This document shows, in pieces, positions 26,450 to 35,186 of a stretch of 64,000 bases of DNA. The notes under the pieces are model-generated. The model was not told the origin of the DNA, searched no databases, and worked only from the letters and a program-made list of their open reading frames with translations. The stretch is from assembly GCA_963677015.1 (NCBI GenBank), contig OY781533.1, forward strand, positions 3,348,001 through 3,412,000. The letters are read 5' to 3'. A program made the translations under genes and the position numbers. Each line of letters starts with the position of its first letter. The stretch's first letter is position 1. Origin of the DNA: G963556115 sp963677015. Lineage in GTDB: Bacteria; Planctomycetota; SZUA-567.

Positions 26450-27334
26450 CTACATAATAACCTTGTTAAGCGGTAATTCAATTATTCCTTCAGCGCCACT
26501 TGCCTTCAGCGCCGGAATAAGATATCTTACCTGATGCTCATCAGCTATAGTCTCAACTGCCAGCCAGTTATCAGAAGCGAGCTGACTTACAGTAGGAGAG
26601 GTAAGAGCAGGAAGATTCTTCAGCACCTCATCAAGTCTTCCCTGAGGCACATTCATCTTGAGCAGAACCTTCTCCTTGGCATCCAGTGCCCCTTTGAGCA
26701 TCAGACAGAGAGCATCAATCTTCGGCTTCTTCCAGGAGTCCTTATATGCGTCCTTGTTTGCTATAATAACAGTGACAGATTCCTGTATCGTCTCAATAAT
26801 ACGGAGTTTATTGGCGACAAGACTGCTTCCGGTCTCAGTAACATCAACAATAGCATCTGACAGGTGAGGCACCTTGACCTCAGTCGCACCGTGAGAAAAC
26901 TCAACCGTCACATTAATTCCACGTTCAGCAAAGAAACGTTCTGTAAGACCTACGACCTCAGTGCTTATCACTTTACCCTCAAGATCCTTGGCACAACGGT
27001 AATTACTGTCCTCAGGGACTGCAAGTACCCAGCGCACAGGCTTGCGTGTCGCTTTGGCATAGACCAGCTTTTCTAGAACTTCAACCTCTGACTGGTTCTC
27101 AAGAACCCAGTCAAGCCCGGTAATTGCGACATCCATAGCACCTCTGTCAACATACCGGCTCATCTCCTGTGGACGTGCAAGCATCGCACTTATCTCAGGA
27201 TCATTACAGGTAGGGTAGTAATTACGGGAGCGCACATTAAATTCCCACCCCGCATTTCTCAGCAACTCGAAGGTTGAATCCTGCAAACTGCCTTTCGGCA
27301 GACCAATCATTAATTCTGGCATAGTAAATTCCAT
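26450..27334 (-). CDS. hisG: ATP phosphoribosyltransferase, long form
   Basis: First and committed step of histidine synthesis (ATP plus PRPP). 294 residues, the long HisG type with its own C-terminal regulatory domain, so no HisZ partner is needed. LMIGLPKGSLQDST opens the catalytic part; SDAIVDVTETGSSL is the PRPP-binding signature. The last 75 residues are the ACT-like HisG_C domain, where histidine binds in characterised enzymes. ATG 27334 is used; ATG 27322 (MPELMIG) is a possible alternative start. It is an orphan his gene, 36 bases after the endonuclease III-like gene, and ends in a terminator. Confidence 0.97.
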   Translation of the reverse strand: MEFTMPELMIGLPKGSLQDSTFELLRNAGWEFNVRSRNYYPTCNDPEISAMLARPQEMSRYVDRGAMDVAITGLDWVLENQSEVEVLEKLVYAKATRKPVRWVLAVPEDSNYRCAKDLEGKVISTEVVGLTERFFAERGINVTVEFSHGATEVKVPHLSDAIVDVTETGSSLVANKLRIIETIQESVTVIIANKDAYKDSWKKPKIDALCLMLKGALDAKEKVLLKMNVPQGRLDEVLKNLPALTSPTVSQLASDNWLAVETIADEHQVRYLIPALKASGAEGIIELPLNKVIM

Positions 27335-27370
27335 TCTTTCTTTTTATATATTAAATTATCAATTTTAACT

Positions 27371-28030
27371 TTATTTGGATGATTTCTTGGCTGCAGCTTT
27401 TTTGGTAGTCTTCTGCGACTTTGAACCCGAATTGGCACCACTGCCCGCAAGCACAGCCTCAAGCTCAAGATAATGGAGAAGTTCAACCGCCTGATGATGC
27501 TCCATCTTGGCAAAGACCTTCTGCAAATGGGATTTATCCCCGCTTTTTGGAATGAGACCATACTTTTTGGCGACCTCCAGCCCCTCCGGAGTCACAGGTA
27601 CAGTCATAGTTGGATGATAATAAAACAGAATAATACTCACATCCTGTTTATTAAGATTAAGATCTAGCTCATTTAGTAGTTTACGCGCTTCAGTCACCTT
27701 CATATCAACACAGAAATCAAGGGTCAGCATCCCTTTACGATCAAAGAGACGGTTAAGCAGATCCTTCAGACGCATTGCCAGTTTATCGGCATTTGACATA
27801 GGATCCATTGCCCGGGCAATTTCGACCCATCTGGCAACACGACATTCATTCCAGTCAATAAACACCTTCTGAATACCCTCAATACTTTTCATAGCAGCTT
27901 CCGGGGTATTATCTTCACTCAGAATAGCATAAATCAACCGGATAAAGGCAGACATAGGCTTTGGATAGAGCTTTCCTTTGTTAAAATCACTCAAAATACT
28001 TACCGGTGATTTTGCAGAACTAGCAGCCAT
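27371..28030 (-). CDS. Endonuclease III-like helical (HhH-GPD) protein without catalytic signature
   Basis: 219 residues. The N-terminal two thirds follow the all-helical HhH-GPD/endonuclease III pattern: AFIRLIYAILSEDNTPEAA, FIDWNECRVARWVEIARAM, then LTLDFCVDMKVTEARKLLNEL. The usual HhH catalytic Lys and downstream Asp, and the C-terminal [4Fe-4S] cysteines, are not visible. The C-terminus is a Lys/Ala-rich tail (KTTKKAAAKK) of the kind that binds DNA. It may be a non-enzymatic DNA-binding relative of the base-excision repair fold. AGGAGAG precedes the ATG. hisG follows 36 bases downstream. The family assignment is moderate confidence. Confidence 0.75.
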   Translation of the reverse strand: MAASSAKSPVSILSDFNKGKLYPKPMSAFIRLIYAILSEDNTPEAAMKSIEGIQKVFIDWNECRVARWVEIARAMDPMSNADKLAMRLKDLLNRLFDRKGMLTLDFCVDMKVTEARKLLNELDLNLNKQDVSIILFYYHPTMTVPVTPEGLEVAKKYGLIPKSGDKSHLQKVFAKMEHHQAVELLHYLELEAVLAGSGANSGSKSQKTTKKAAAKKSSK

Positions 28031-28436
28031 AGGCTCTCCTGATTAAATACGACAAAACACAATTCTTCACTTCCAAGAAGTGAATAGAGATTTAAGATGG
28101 TAATACATTAGACTTTAATTGTCAACAACCTTTTCTATTCATTTTATTCTACAGTATAAGCTTTTGCCAACAACAAGCTCCAATTTTGTCTCAAATAATT
28201 ATTATTTTATTCAAACCCGAATACAATTTTTCCACGCGGATCCTTCAGAACAATATCATCTACAGCCTGCAATCACCATCTATAATCAAGGCATAAACAC
28301 CAAAAAACAACATCTTTTCATACCAATCTGTATATATTATATAGAGTATAAGTTTCTATTATTTCTAAAATACAGTCACTGGAAATGACGATTTACAATC
28401 GTCAAAAATTAATTTAAAAAAAATATTATTTTAATA
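28031..28436. other. AT-rich gap before tRNA-Asp
   Basis: About 400 bases with no credible gene; the open frame at 28119-28388 has no ribosome site and low-complexity AT composition. An 8-bp stem with 3-base loop (28386-28404) is the only structure I noticed. Confidence 0.55.
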
Positions 28437-28464
28437 TTGACACTTAGAGCATATTCAGTATTAT
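28437..28464 (+). promoter_or_regulatory. Promoter of tRNA-Asp
   Basis: TTGACA at 28437-28442, 16-base spacer, TATTAT at 28459-28464. This is the best consensus promoter in the window, 36 bases before the mature tRNA 5' end. A palindrome CGTTGTCAACG lies between them. Confidence 0.7.
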
Positions 28465-28500
28465 TAGTCCCGTTGTCAACGAGACGACAAAAAAAATTCT

Positions 28501-28577
28501 GATCGAGTGGCGCAACTGGTTAGCGTACAAGACTGTCGATCTTGTGGTTGCGGGTTCGAGTCCCGTCTCGATCGCCA
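28501..28577 (+). tRNA. tRNA-Asp (anticodon GUC)
   Basis: Cloverleaf with a 7-bp acceptor stem (GATCGAG/CTCGATC), D arm GCGC...GCGT, anticodon stem CAAGA/TCTTG holding loop CTGTCGA (anticodon GTC), and T arm with GGTTCGAGTC. Discriminator G and an encoded CCA (28575-28577). It has its own promoter and terminator. Confidence 0.98.
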
Positions 28578-28581
28578 AATT

Positions 28582-28617
28582 AAAACTGTTCAGTTTATGC
28601 TGAACAGTTTTTTTATT
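28582..28617 (+). terminator. Intrinsic terminator after tRNA-Asp
   Basis: Perfect 12-bp stem (28582-28593 and 28600-28611), loop TTTATG, continuing in a T-tract TTTTTTTATTTAT. It begins five bases past the tRNA CCA. Confidence 0.93.
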
Positions 28618-28761
28618 TATGCTTCCCTTCCACTGTATAAAAACCACCCTTCCATTTTTACTAAATCCTCTGGAAATCCATTGTCGGATCAGCATAATAG
28701 CAATAATCATTTCAATTTTTACATTAAATATGTATATAGAAAAGAGAGAAAGATAAAAGTC

Positions 28762-31503
28762 ATGTCTGAGAAGAATAGCTTTGAAATGTCCAAACACTAC
28801 AACCCGCAGCAGGTTGAAGACAAATGGTATGCAAAATGGGAGCAGTCAGAATGCTTCCGGTCACAGGTCGATGTTGACAAAAAACCTTACACCATCGTCA
28901 TACCACCTCCAAACGTCACGGGCAAACTCCATATGGGTCACGCACTAAATGACACCCTTCAGGATATTCTTATCAGAGCCAAACGCATGCAGGGAGACAA
29001 CGCTCTCTGGCAGCCAGGCACCGACCATGCCGGTATTGCCACTCAGAATGTTGTTGAACGTGAACTCAAAAAAGAAGGCATGCACCGTGACGATCTGGGA
29101 AGAGACAAATTTATTGAACGTGTCTGGAAGTGGAAGGAAGAATATGGCGCCTCCATTATCAGTCAGCTGAAGAAACTCGGCTGTTCCTGTGACTGGTCAC
29201 GTGAACGCTTTACAATGGATGAAGGCCTGAGTAAAGCTGTCCGCACCGTATTTGTCCGCCTGTATAAAGAAGGCCTTATCTACAAAGGCCGCCGACTGAT
29301 AAACTGGTGCCCAAAAGATCACACCGCTCTAGCGGATGACGAGGTGGAGCATGCAGAAAAAGAGGGCAAACTCTGGCATATCAAATATCCGATCAAGGAC
29401 AGCTCGAAATTCCTTACCGTTGCCACCACCAGACCTGAGACAATGCTCGGCGATACCGCAATTGCCGTACATCCTGACGACGAACGGTATACCGATCTTA
29501 TCGGCACTATGGTGATTCTACCGATTGTGGGCCGTGAAATACCTATCGTTGCCGATAGTTTTGTCGATCCGAAATTCGGTACCGGCTGTGTGAAGGTCAC
29601 ACCGGCTCATGACCCCAATGACTACGAATGCGGTCTGCGCAACAATCTTGAGCAGATTATAGTTATCGGTCCGGACGGCACCATGACCGAAGCGGCCGGC
29701 AAATATCAGGGGCTCGAAAGATTCCGCTGCCGTGAAAAGCTGGTTGAAGAACTTGAAGAGAAGAAATTCATTGAAAAAATCGAAGAGCACATCCACTCTG
29801 TAGGTCACTGTTACCGCTGTGATACAGTTATTGAACCATACCTTTCAGAGCAGTGGTTTGTAAAGATGAAACCGCTGGCTGAAAAGGCCATAGCCGCCTC
29901 CGAAGCCGGCAAGATACACTTCCACCCGCAGCGCTGGGAAAACGTCTACCTTTCATGGCTGACCGATGTCCGTGACTGGTGTATAAGCCGCCAGATCTGG
30001 TGGGGACATCGTATTCCGGTATGGTACTGTGAAGACTGTGGCGAAATAATTGTCGAAGAGACAGACCCGACCTGCTGCCCCAAGTGTAACTCTGAAAACA
30101 TACAGCAGGAAGATGATGTCCTTGACACCTGGTTCAGTTCTGCGCTCTGGCCTTTCTCTACTCTTGGCTGGCCTGATGACACCGAAGATCTCAAGTACTA
30201 TTATCCGACTAATACTCTCAGTACCGACCGCGGCATCATTTACTTCTGGGTCGCCAGAATGGTAATGATGGGTCTGCACTTCATGAAGAATGTACCGTTC
30301 TCTGATGTCTATATTCATGGCACTATACTTGATGAAAATGGCGCCAAAATGTCAAAATCAAAAGGCAATGGCATAGACCCTATTGTCATGATTGAAGGCG
30401 GTACTCAGCAGCGCATGGGCAAAGAGTTCAAATGTGACGGTTACGGCGCTGACGCGGTTCGTTACACGCTGGCGTCACTGACTACCGAAGGCCAGGACAT
30501 CAAACTCAACCCTACACGTTTTGAGAATGGACGTAACTTTATTAATAAGGTCTGGAACGCCTCGCGCTTTGTAATGATGAATCTTAGTGAGCTCGAACTA
30601 GATACCAGCAAGATAGATTTCTCCGAACTGGAATTTGAAGACCGCTGGATTCTCTCCCGCCTCAATCAGGTGATCGAAGACACCACCGCCGCAGTTGAGA
30701 ATTTCCGGTTTATCGATATTACCAAGTCAATCTACGACTTCACCTGGAGAGATTACTGCGACTGGTATGTAGAGATGGTCAAGACCCGTCTGCGCAGCGG
30801 CGGCAGAACCGCTTTAATTGCCGGCAGAGTTCTGTCATGGGTACTGGATAATGTTCTGCGCCTGCTCCACCCGATAGCACCATTCTTCACCGAGGAAGTC
30901 TGGGCTGAACTTGGCAAGATAACGCCTCAGCGCGGTCTGGACGCTGATCCTGCTAAAGCCGGAGAATTCCTCATGCTTGAAAGCTGGCCGGCAGCAATTG
31001 AAGAACTCCGTAATATCGAGATTGAAAACTCTATGAACCGGGTACAGAATGTTGTCAGAGCCATCAGAAACATCCGGGCTAAATTCAATATTCCGCACAA
31101 TGACAAGGTTCCTGCGGTTATCAGTGCCGCTAATGAAGAGTTTGTCGTCTCGGTTGAAAGCTGTATTGAGCAGATATGCCTACAGGCAGTAGCCGAGAAT
31201 ATAGAGCTTGGAGTCAACCTTGAAAAACCGAATCTGGCTGCAGCAGAAGTCCTTGATGGCGCTCAGGTATTTGTTCCGCTCTCAGGATTTATGGATGTCG
31301 AACTTGAAAAGAAACGTGTCAGCAAAGATCTGGTGGTCAAAGAAAAGTCTCTCAACGCTCTGAAAGCCAAGCTGCATAATGAAGGCTTTATTGCTAAAGC
31401 ACCGGAAGAAGTGGTTGAACGGGAAAAAGCACGAAAGGTCGAGCTTACCAGACAGATTCAGGAGCTCAAGGAACTTGCCATGAGTCTTGAGAGTGAAAAT
31501 TAG
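28762..31503 (+). CDS. valS: Valyl-tRNA synthetase
   Basis: 913-residue class I synthetase. The HIGH motif appears as NVTGKLHMGHALND, the KMSKS motif as NGAKMSKSKGNGIDP, with the editing (CP1) insertion between them. A C-terminal coiled coil (about the last 70 residues, LEKKRVSKDLVVKEKSLNAL onwards) is typical of bacterial ValRS. The frame is open upstream through the terminator and the tRNA-Asp gene to 28507, but that part is not coding. I set the start at ATG 28762 (MSEKNSF); its ribosome site is weak, and ATG 28786 (MSKHYNPQQ) is an alternative. The tRNA terminator means it needs its own promoter. Confidence 0.96.
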   Translation: MSEKNSFEMSKHYNPQQVEDKWYAKWEQSECFRSQVDVDKKPYTIVIPPPNVTGKLHMGHALNDTLQDILIRAKRMQGDNALWQPGTDHAGIATQNVVERELKKEGMHRDDLGRDKFIERVWKWKEEYGASIISQLKKLGCSCDWSRERFTMDEGLSKAVRTVFVRLYKEGLIYKGRRLINWCPKDHTALADDEVEHAEKEGKLWHIKYPIKDSSKFLTVATTRPETMLGDTAIAVHPDDERYTDLIGTMVILPIVGREIPIVADSFVDPKFGTGCVKVTPAHDPNDYECGLRNNLEQIIVIGPDGTMTEAAGKYQGLERFRCREKLVEELEEKKFIEKIEEHIHSVGHCYRCDTVIEPYLSEQWFVKMKPLAEKAIAASEAGKIHFHPQRWENVYLSWLTDVRDWCISRQIWWGHRIPVWYCEDCGEIIVEETDPTCCPKCNSENIQQEDDVLDTWFSSALWPFSTLGWPDDTEDLKYYYPTNTLSTDRGIIYFWVARMVMMGLHFMKNVPFSDVYIHGTILDENGAKMSKSKGNGIDPIVMIEGGTQQRMGKEFKCDGYGADAVRYTLASLTTEGQDIKLNPTRFENGRNFINKVWNASRFVMMNLSELELDTSKIDFSELEFEDRWILSRLNQVIEDTTAAVENFRFIDITKSIYDFTWRDYCDWYVEMVKTRLRSGGRTALIAGRVLSWVLDNVLRLLHPIAPFFTEEVWAELGKITPQRGLDADPAKAGEFLMLESWPAAIEELRNIEIENSMNRVQNVVRAIRNIRAKFNIPHNDKVPAVISAANEEFVVSVESCIEQICLQAVAENIELGVNLEKPNLAAAEVLDGAQVFVPLSGFMDVELEKKRVSKDLVVKEKSLNALKAKLHNEGFIAKAPEEVVEREKARKVELTRQIQELKELAMSLESEN

Positions 31504-31630
31504 TTTTTTTGCTTTACAAATTTCAGGGATAAGCTACTCTATCTGTATCGGACTCTTTCCAGTTCTTTACAGCTGAAACTGGCAATTTAAGTGTTGTGCA
31601 GTCTTTTTACACTACATCAGGAGAAATATA

Positions 31631-32242
31631 ATGCGCACTCTTGTGAGATTTTTAAATTTCATAGTAGTATTTGCTATCACTGGCGTTATCTATTGGCACC
31701 AGTTTGAAAATCAGTCCTTCATGGCACAGTGGAACAAATTCTATACGGCAAACGGCATATACATTCTGCTATTTGTCTCAGGCATACTCGTACTGCTGAA
31801 TATCTATACTATTCTGCATACACTCAAGCAGATGCGTAAGCGTAAACGCGCTATCGAAATCGAGAATGACAACGGCATCAACTCAATCTCAATCGATGCC
31901 GTACAGAAACGCCTTGCCGATATGCTCAGCTCCAATCCGGATATCGTCCACCCACGTCTCTATCTGGAGCTCGGACACAAGCATAAGCCTATCCGCTGCG
32001 ATGTTGAATTCGGCCTGAAATGCACCCATAATATCACCGGAAGAACCGATGAAATAAAGAGCGAAATCACCACCGCTTTTAACAACATGATACCAAGCGG
32101 ACCTGGAGTTATGGTCAAAGCCAGCATCGTCGACATCGAAGGCGACAGCACTACGGTAAAACCTAAGAACGAGACCGTCTTCAGCGGACCGATATACCCG
32201 AATAATTCCGAAGATGACGCAGACGAAAAGGAAATGAGTTGA
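31631..32242 (+). CDS. AmaP-like membrane anchor protein (Asp23-associated type)
   Basis: 203 residues. Two membrane helices (about 6-22 and 42-64) are separated by a short loop and followed by a basic segment (MRKRKRAIEI). A soluble domain then reads GINSISIDAVQKRLADML and later RLYLELGHKHKPIRCDVEF. This order of two helices then the SISIDAV strand-helix unit resembles AmaP, the alkaline-shock membrane anchor of Firmicutes Asp23, but no asp23 gene is in the window. AGGAG precedes the ATG. Its stop overlaps the queA start (TTGA, four bases), so the two are translationally coupled. Confidence 0.75.
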   Translation: MRTLVRFLNFIVVFAITGVIYWHQFENQSFMAQWNKFYTANGIYILLFVSGILVLLNIYTILHTLKQMRKRKRAIEIENDNGINSISIDAVQKRLADMLSSNPDIVHPRLYLELGHKHKPIRCDVEFGLKCTHNITGRTDEIKSEITTAFNNMIPSGPGVMVKASIVDIEGDSTTVKPKNETVFSGPIYPNNSEDDADEKEMS

Positions 32243-33330
32243 CCAGAGATACCGATAGTAATCTGGAGGCCTATGACTTCCATCTGCCTCCTGAGAATAT
32301 TGCACAGTTACCTGCAGACAGGCGTGATAATTCACGCCTGCTCTTTATTGCCGGCAGTAATACTCCCGAACATCACCGTTTCAGTGAACTCCCGGATATT
32401 CTGCGGCCGGGCGATCTTATAATCCGTAACGATACCCGCGTGATTCCCGCCCGCCTTCTGGGAAAACGCAGCGGTGGCGGCAAGACCGAGGCCCTGCTGA
32501 TGCACCCCGCCGCCCGCAGCGAAGAGGACTACCCGCAGGAAACGGACAGAGTCTACTGGGTCTGCCTCGCCAAACCCTGCAACCATCTGAAAACCGGAAA
32601 AATCGTCACCTTCGCCAACGGCAGTGTCGAAGGCCGGGTCGAGAAGATGCTCGGCGGCGGCAGAGTAATTTTTTCCTTCAATATCAGCGAAAATAATTTT
32701 ATGCCTACTATAGAGCGTATCGGCGAACTCCCGCTGCCACCCTATATCGACCGTAGCCGGGAAGGTGTCACCTCCTCCGACCGTGAGCGCTACCAGACTA
32801 CCTTCGCCAAAGAAGCCGGAGCCGTCGCCGCACCCACCGCCGGACTGCACTTCACCCCGGAACTAGACCAGAAACTTGCTCAGAACGGTATCAATATCGC
32901 CACAGTCACCCTCCATGTCGGCCCCGGCACCTTCAGACCGATAATCGCCGACAATATCAATGAGCACCGCATGGACGGCGAATACTATGTTGTTCCTGAG
33001 AGCACCGCGCAGAGTATCAACCGCACCAAAGCCGCCGGCGGCAGAGTTATCGCCGTAGGCACCACCTCTACCCGCACACTGGAGACAGTTACCGATAACG
33101 ACGGTATTACACATTCCGGTAGCGGCTGGGCCGATCTCTTCATCAAACCCGGCTACAAATTCAAAGCCATCGACGGACTTATCACCAACTTCCATCTGCC
33201 AAAATCCAGCCTGCTGGTACTTGTCTCCGCCCTGATGGGGCGCGAACGTATGCTGGCAGTCTACGCCGACGCCGTACAGGCCGGCTACCGCTTCTACTCC
33301 TATGGTGACGCCATGCTGCTCATCCCTTAA
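32239..33330 (+). CDS. queA: S-adenosylmethionine:tRNA ribosyltransferase-isomerase
   Basis: Transfers ribosyl from SAM to 7-aminomethyl-7-deazaguanine in tRNA, the penultimate epoxyqueuosine step. 363 residues. QueA signatures are intact: LPLPPYIDR, YQTTFAKEAGAVAAPTAGLH and HVGPGTFRP. The start is TTG at 32239, overlapping the upstream stop by four bases, with AAGGA six bases before it. The gene is unusually GC-rich for the window, especially in its centre. A perfect 15-bp inverted repeat surrounds the stop codon (see 33313-33347). Other queuosine genes are not in the window. Confidence 0.96.
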   Translation: MTRDTDSNLEAYDFHLPPENIAQLPADRRDNSRLLFIAGSNTPEHHRFSELPDILRPGDLIIRNDTRVIPARLLGKRSGGGKTEALLMHPAARSEEDYPQETDRVYWVCLAKPCNHLKTGKIVTFANGSVEGRVEKMLGGGRVIFSFNISENNFMPTIERIGELPLPPYIDRSREGVTSSDRERYQTTFAKEAGAVAAPTAGLHFTPELDQKLAQNGINIATVTLHVGPGTFRPIIADNINEHRMDGEYYVVPESTAQSINRTKAAGGRVIAVGTTSTRTLETVTDNDGITHSGSGWADLFIKPGYKFKAIDGLITNFHLPKSSLLVLVSALMGRERMLAVYADAVQAGYRFYSYGDAMLLIP

Positions 33331-33347
33331 TCAGGGATGAGCAGCAT
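33313..33347 (+). terminator. Perfect hairpin with the queA stop codon in its loop
   Basis: 15-bp perfect stem (33313-33327 and 33333-33347) with a five-base loop TAATC that contains the TAA stop codon at 33328-33330. No T-tract follows, so intrinsic termination is uncertain. Confidence 0.55.
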
Positions 33348-34041
33348 TCACCACTACTGTTAGCAACATCAGCCACAATACTATCATCACTTCCAACAAC
33401 ACTAACAACAAACCAACTCACAATCTACCGCACACACCAAACTTTTTACACATATCACCGAATACTCTATTAACGATTTTATTATTCCAAACTTTTAAAA
33501 ACTACAAACCCAATTTATACTCTCCTCAAATATTTCAATATATGAAAACACTACCCTTTAAAATACTAATAATTCGCAGCTATTCCCAAATACTTTATAA
33601 TACGTCCATAACTCAATCTTGCCAGCACACATACATACATTCACTGATACATGTTATTGCAGATTAGTATAGCTCTTCTACAAACCAATCAAACATAACT
33701 CGCAAACTATCCTATTTTTTTAAGACAATTCTTATTAAATACTCCATTTATCCCAGCCAAATACTACAGGCATAATAAGAACCACCAACATATACTATTA
33801 ATTACCCTGCGCCAAAAAACACCTGCAAATGCGCAAAATAACCATTAATTACTGTTTTACCCAGACAAATGTTACATTTTCAATCAGAAAGTATTATTAT
33901 TTTTACAAAAACTGGATTTTTTTTGCTCTCAGAATATAATTCTATAATAATTTTAGTGGACAAAGCAACCAAATGACACTAAAATAGTATCCAAACAAGT
34001 TATTACTTTTAATAGCCGTTCAGGATAAAACAACAGGGAAA
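33348..34041. other. Long AT-rich gap (about 690 bases)
   Basis: No ORF of note and no repeats. Two TATAAT boxes lie at 33935-33940 and 33943-33948, about 100 bases before the next gene, without a convincing -35. A weak promoter-like pair (TTGCAG/TACAAA) sits near 33660. I found nothing that explains the length. Confidence 0.5.
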
Positions 34042-34047
34042 ATGAAA

Positions 34048-35115
34048 ATGATTAAATTTGAAGACGTAATGTTTGACACCGACCCACTGGAACTCGCCGA
34101 AGAACTCACCACTCTAGATCAGGCTCTGGATATTACAATCTGCACTGACGAAGAGGCAGAGACTGGAGAAGAAATCTATTTCGGCCTGCCAGCTGAAATA
34201 GGTGAAATTATTGAAGTCAGGGGAACCGTCAAGGAAGCAGCGGAGACCGGTGATGATGAGTATGAAATTACCGTAAATGTTACCGCAGTCGATGCGGAGT
34301 TGAAAAATATTGCTATCGACACCCTAACCGGCAAGACCGGAGATACCGGCAGCGGTCAGCCAATGTGGGCCAAAGGCATAAAACAGCAGAACAATACTTA
34401 TGCGATACTCGCCAACAGCCCCGGAGGCATGCTTACCGCCGCGCAGCTTGAGGTTATCGCCAAACTCTCTGCCGCCGGTGCCGGCGCCGTCAAACTTACC
34501 CATGCCCAGCGCATAGTCCTCCTGGTCAAAGCCGATCAGGTTGAGAATGCCGTAAGCGAACTCGAAGCAACAGGGCTCAATATAGGTGTGCTGCACCACG
34601 GCATCAGAAACGTACGCGCCTGCAGTGGACCGCTCTGCCGCTTCAACCAACAGACCGACAGCATAACTCTCGCGCAAGAGGTCGCCGACCGTCTCTTCGG
34701 GCGCACCACCGCTTTCGACATCAAAATCGCGTTGAGTGACTGCATGCGCAACTGCTCCGAATGCTATTGTGCCGATATAGGCCTTATCGCCGATAAAGGA
34801 ACTTACAAAGTTGTTATCGGTGGACGCGGCAGTCAGGTACCGTTTAGAGCACTCAACCTCACCTCCGGCATAAAACCTGAAGAAGCCGCAGATGTCATAG
34901 AAAAAATTGTAGACTGGTACATGTCTACAGCCAACGATGGAGAGCGTATGCATAAGCTTCTGCTCCGTCTCGGCAGCGAAGATAAAGTAGATCTCTCACA
35001 ATTACAGACAGAATTTGATAAATACAGCGATGGTGTAAATGAGATAGACCGGCTTACAGATCAGTTCACCAGAAACAACGGTCTTAAAAAGCTTAAAACA
35101 GCTCTCAATCTTTAA
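34048..35115 (+). CDS. Siroheme/[4Fe-4S] nitrite-sulfite reductase-fold protein
   Basis: 355 residues. After an N-terminal acidic domain of about 100 residues with no family I recognise, the protein has the nitrite/sulfite reductase fold: MWAKGIKQQ, TAAQLEVIAKLSAAGAGAVK, LTHAQRIVL, then LHHGIRNVRACSGPLC and SDCMRNCSECYCADIGLI. Cluster cysteines are C192, C197, C232 and C236, that is Cx4C and Cx3C; classical enzymes have Cx5C and Cx3C. It is a single-repeat, stand-alone protein with no ferredoxin or flavin partner, so a full reductase is doubtful; electron transfer or siroheme-based sensing are alternatives. I use ATG 34048 (nine bases from AGGG); ATG 34042 is possible. The CheA-like kinase follows 71 bases later. 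Confidence 0.85.
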   Translation: MIKFEDVMFDTDPLELAEELTTLDQALDITICTDEEAETGEEIYFGLPAEIGEIIEVRGTVKEAAETGDDEYEITVNVTAVDAELKNIAIDTLTGKTGDTGSGQPMWAKGIKQQNNTYAILANSPGGMLTAAQLEVIAKLSAAGAGAVKLTHAQRIVLLVKADQVENAVSELEATGLNIGVLHHGIRNVRACSGPLCRFNQQTDSITLAQEVADRLFGRTTAFDIKIALSDCMRNCSECYCADIGLIADKGTYKVVIGGRGSQVPFRALNLTSGIKPEEAADVIEKIVDWYMSTANDGERMHKLLLRLGSEDKVDLSQLQTEFDKYSDGVNEIDRLTDQFTRNNGLKKLKTALNL

Positions 35116-35186
35116 CCGGATCCCATCAGCCACCGCCAATCGGGAAACAACAGTAATACTGGTACAAACAATAAGGATACACAACA

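Noticed and set aside
28119..28388. 89-codon frame before tRNA-Asp
   Set aside because: AT-rich, no ribosome site, no recognisable fold; probably noncoding.
28507..28761. N-terminal extension of valS reading through the tRNA-Asp gene
   Set aside because: These 85 codons translate the tRNA and its terminator; ValRS homology begins at about 28762.
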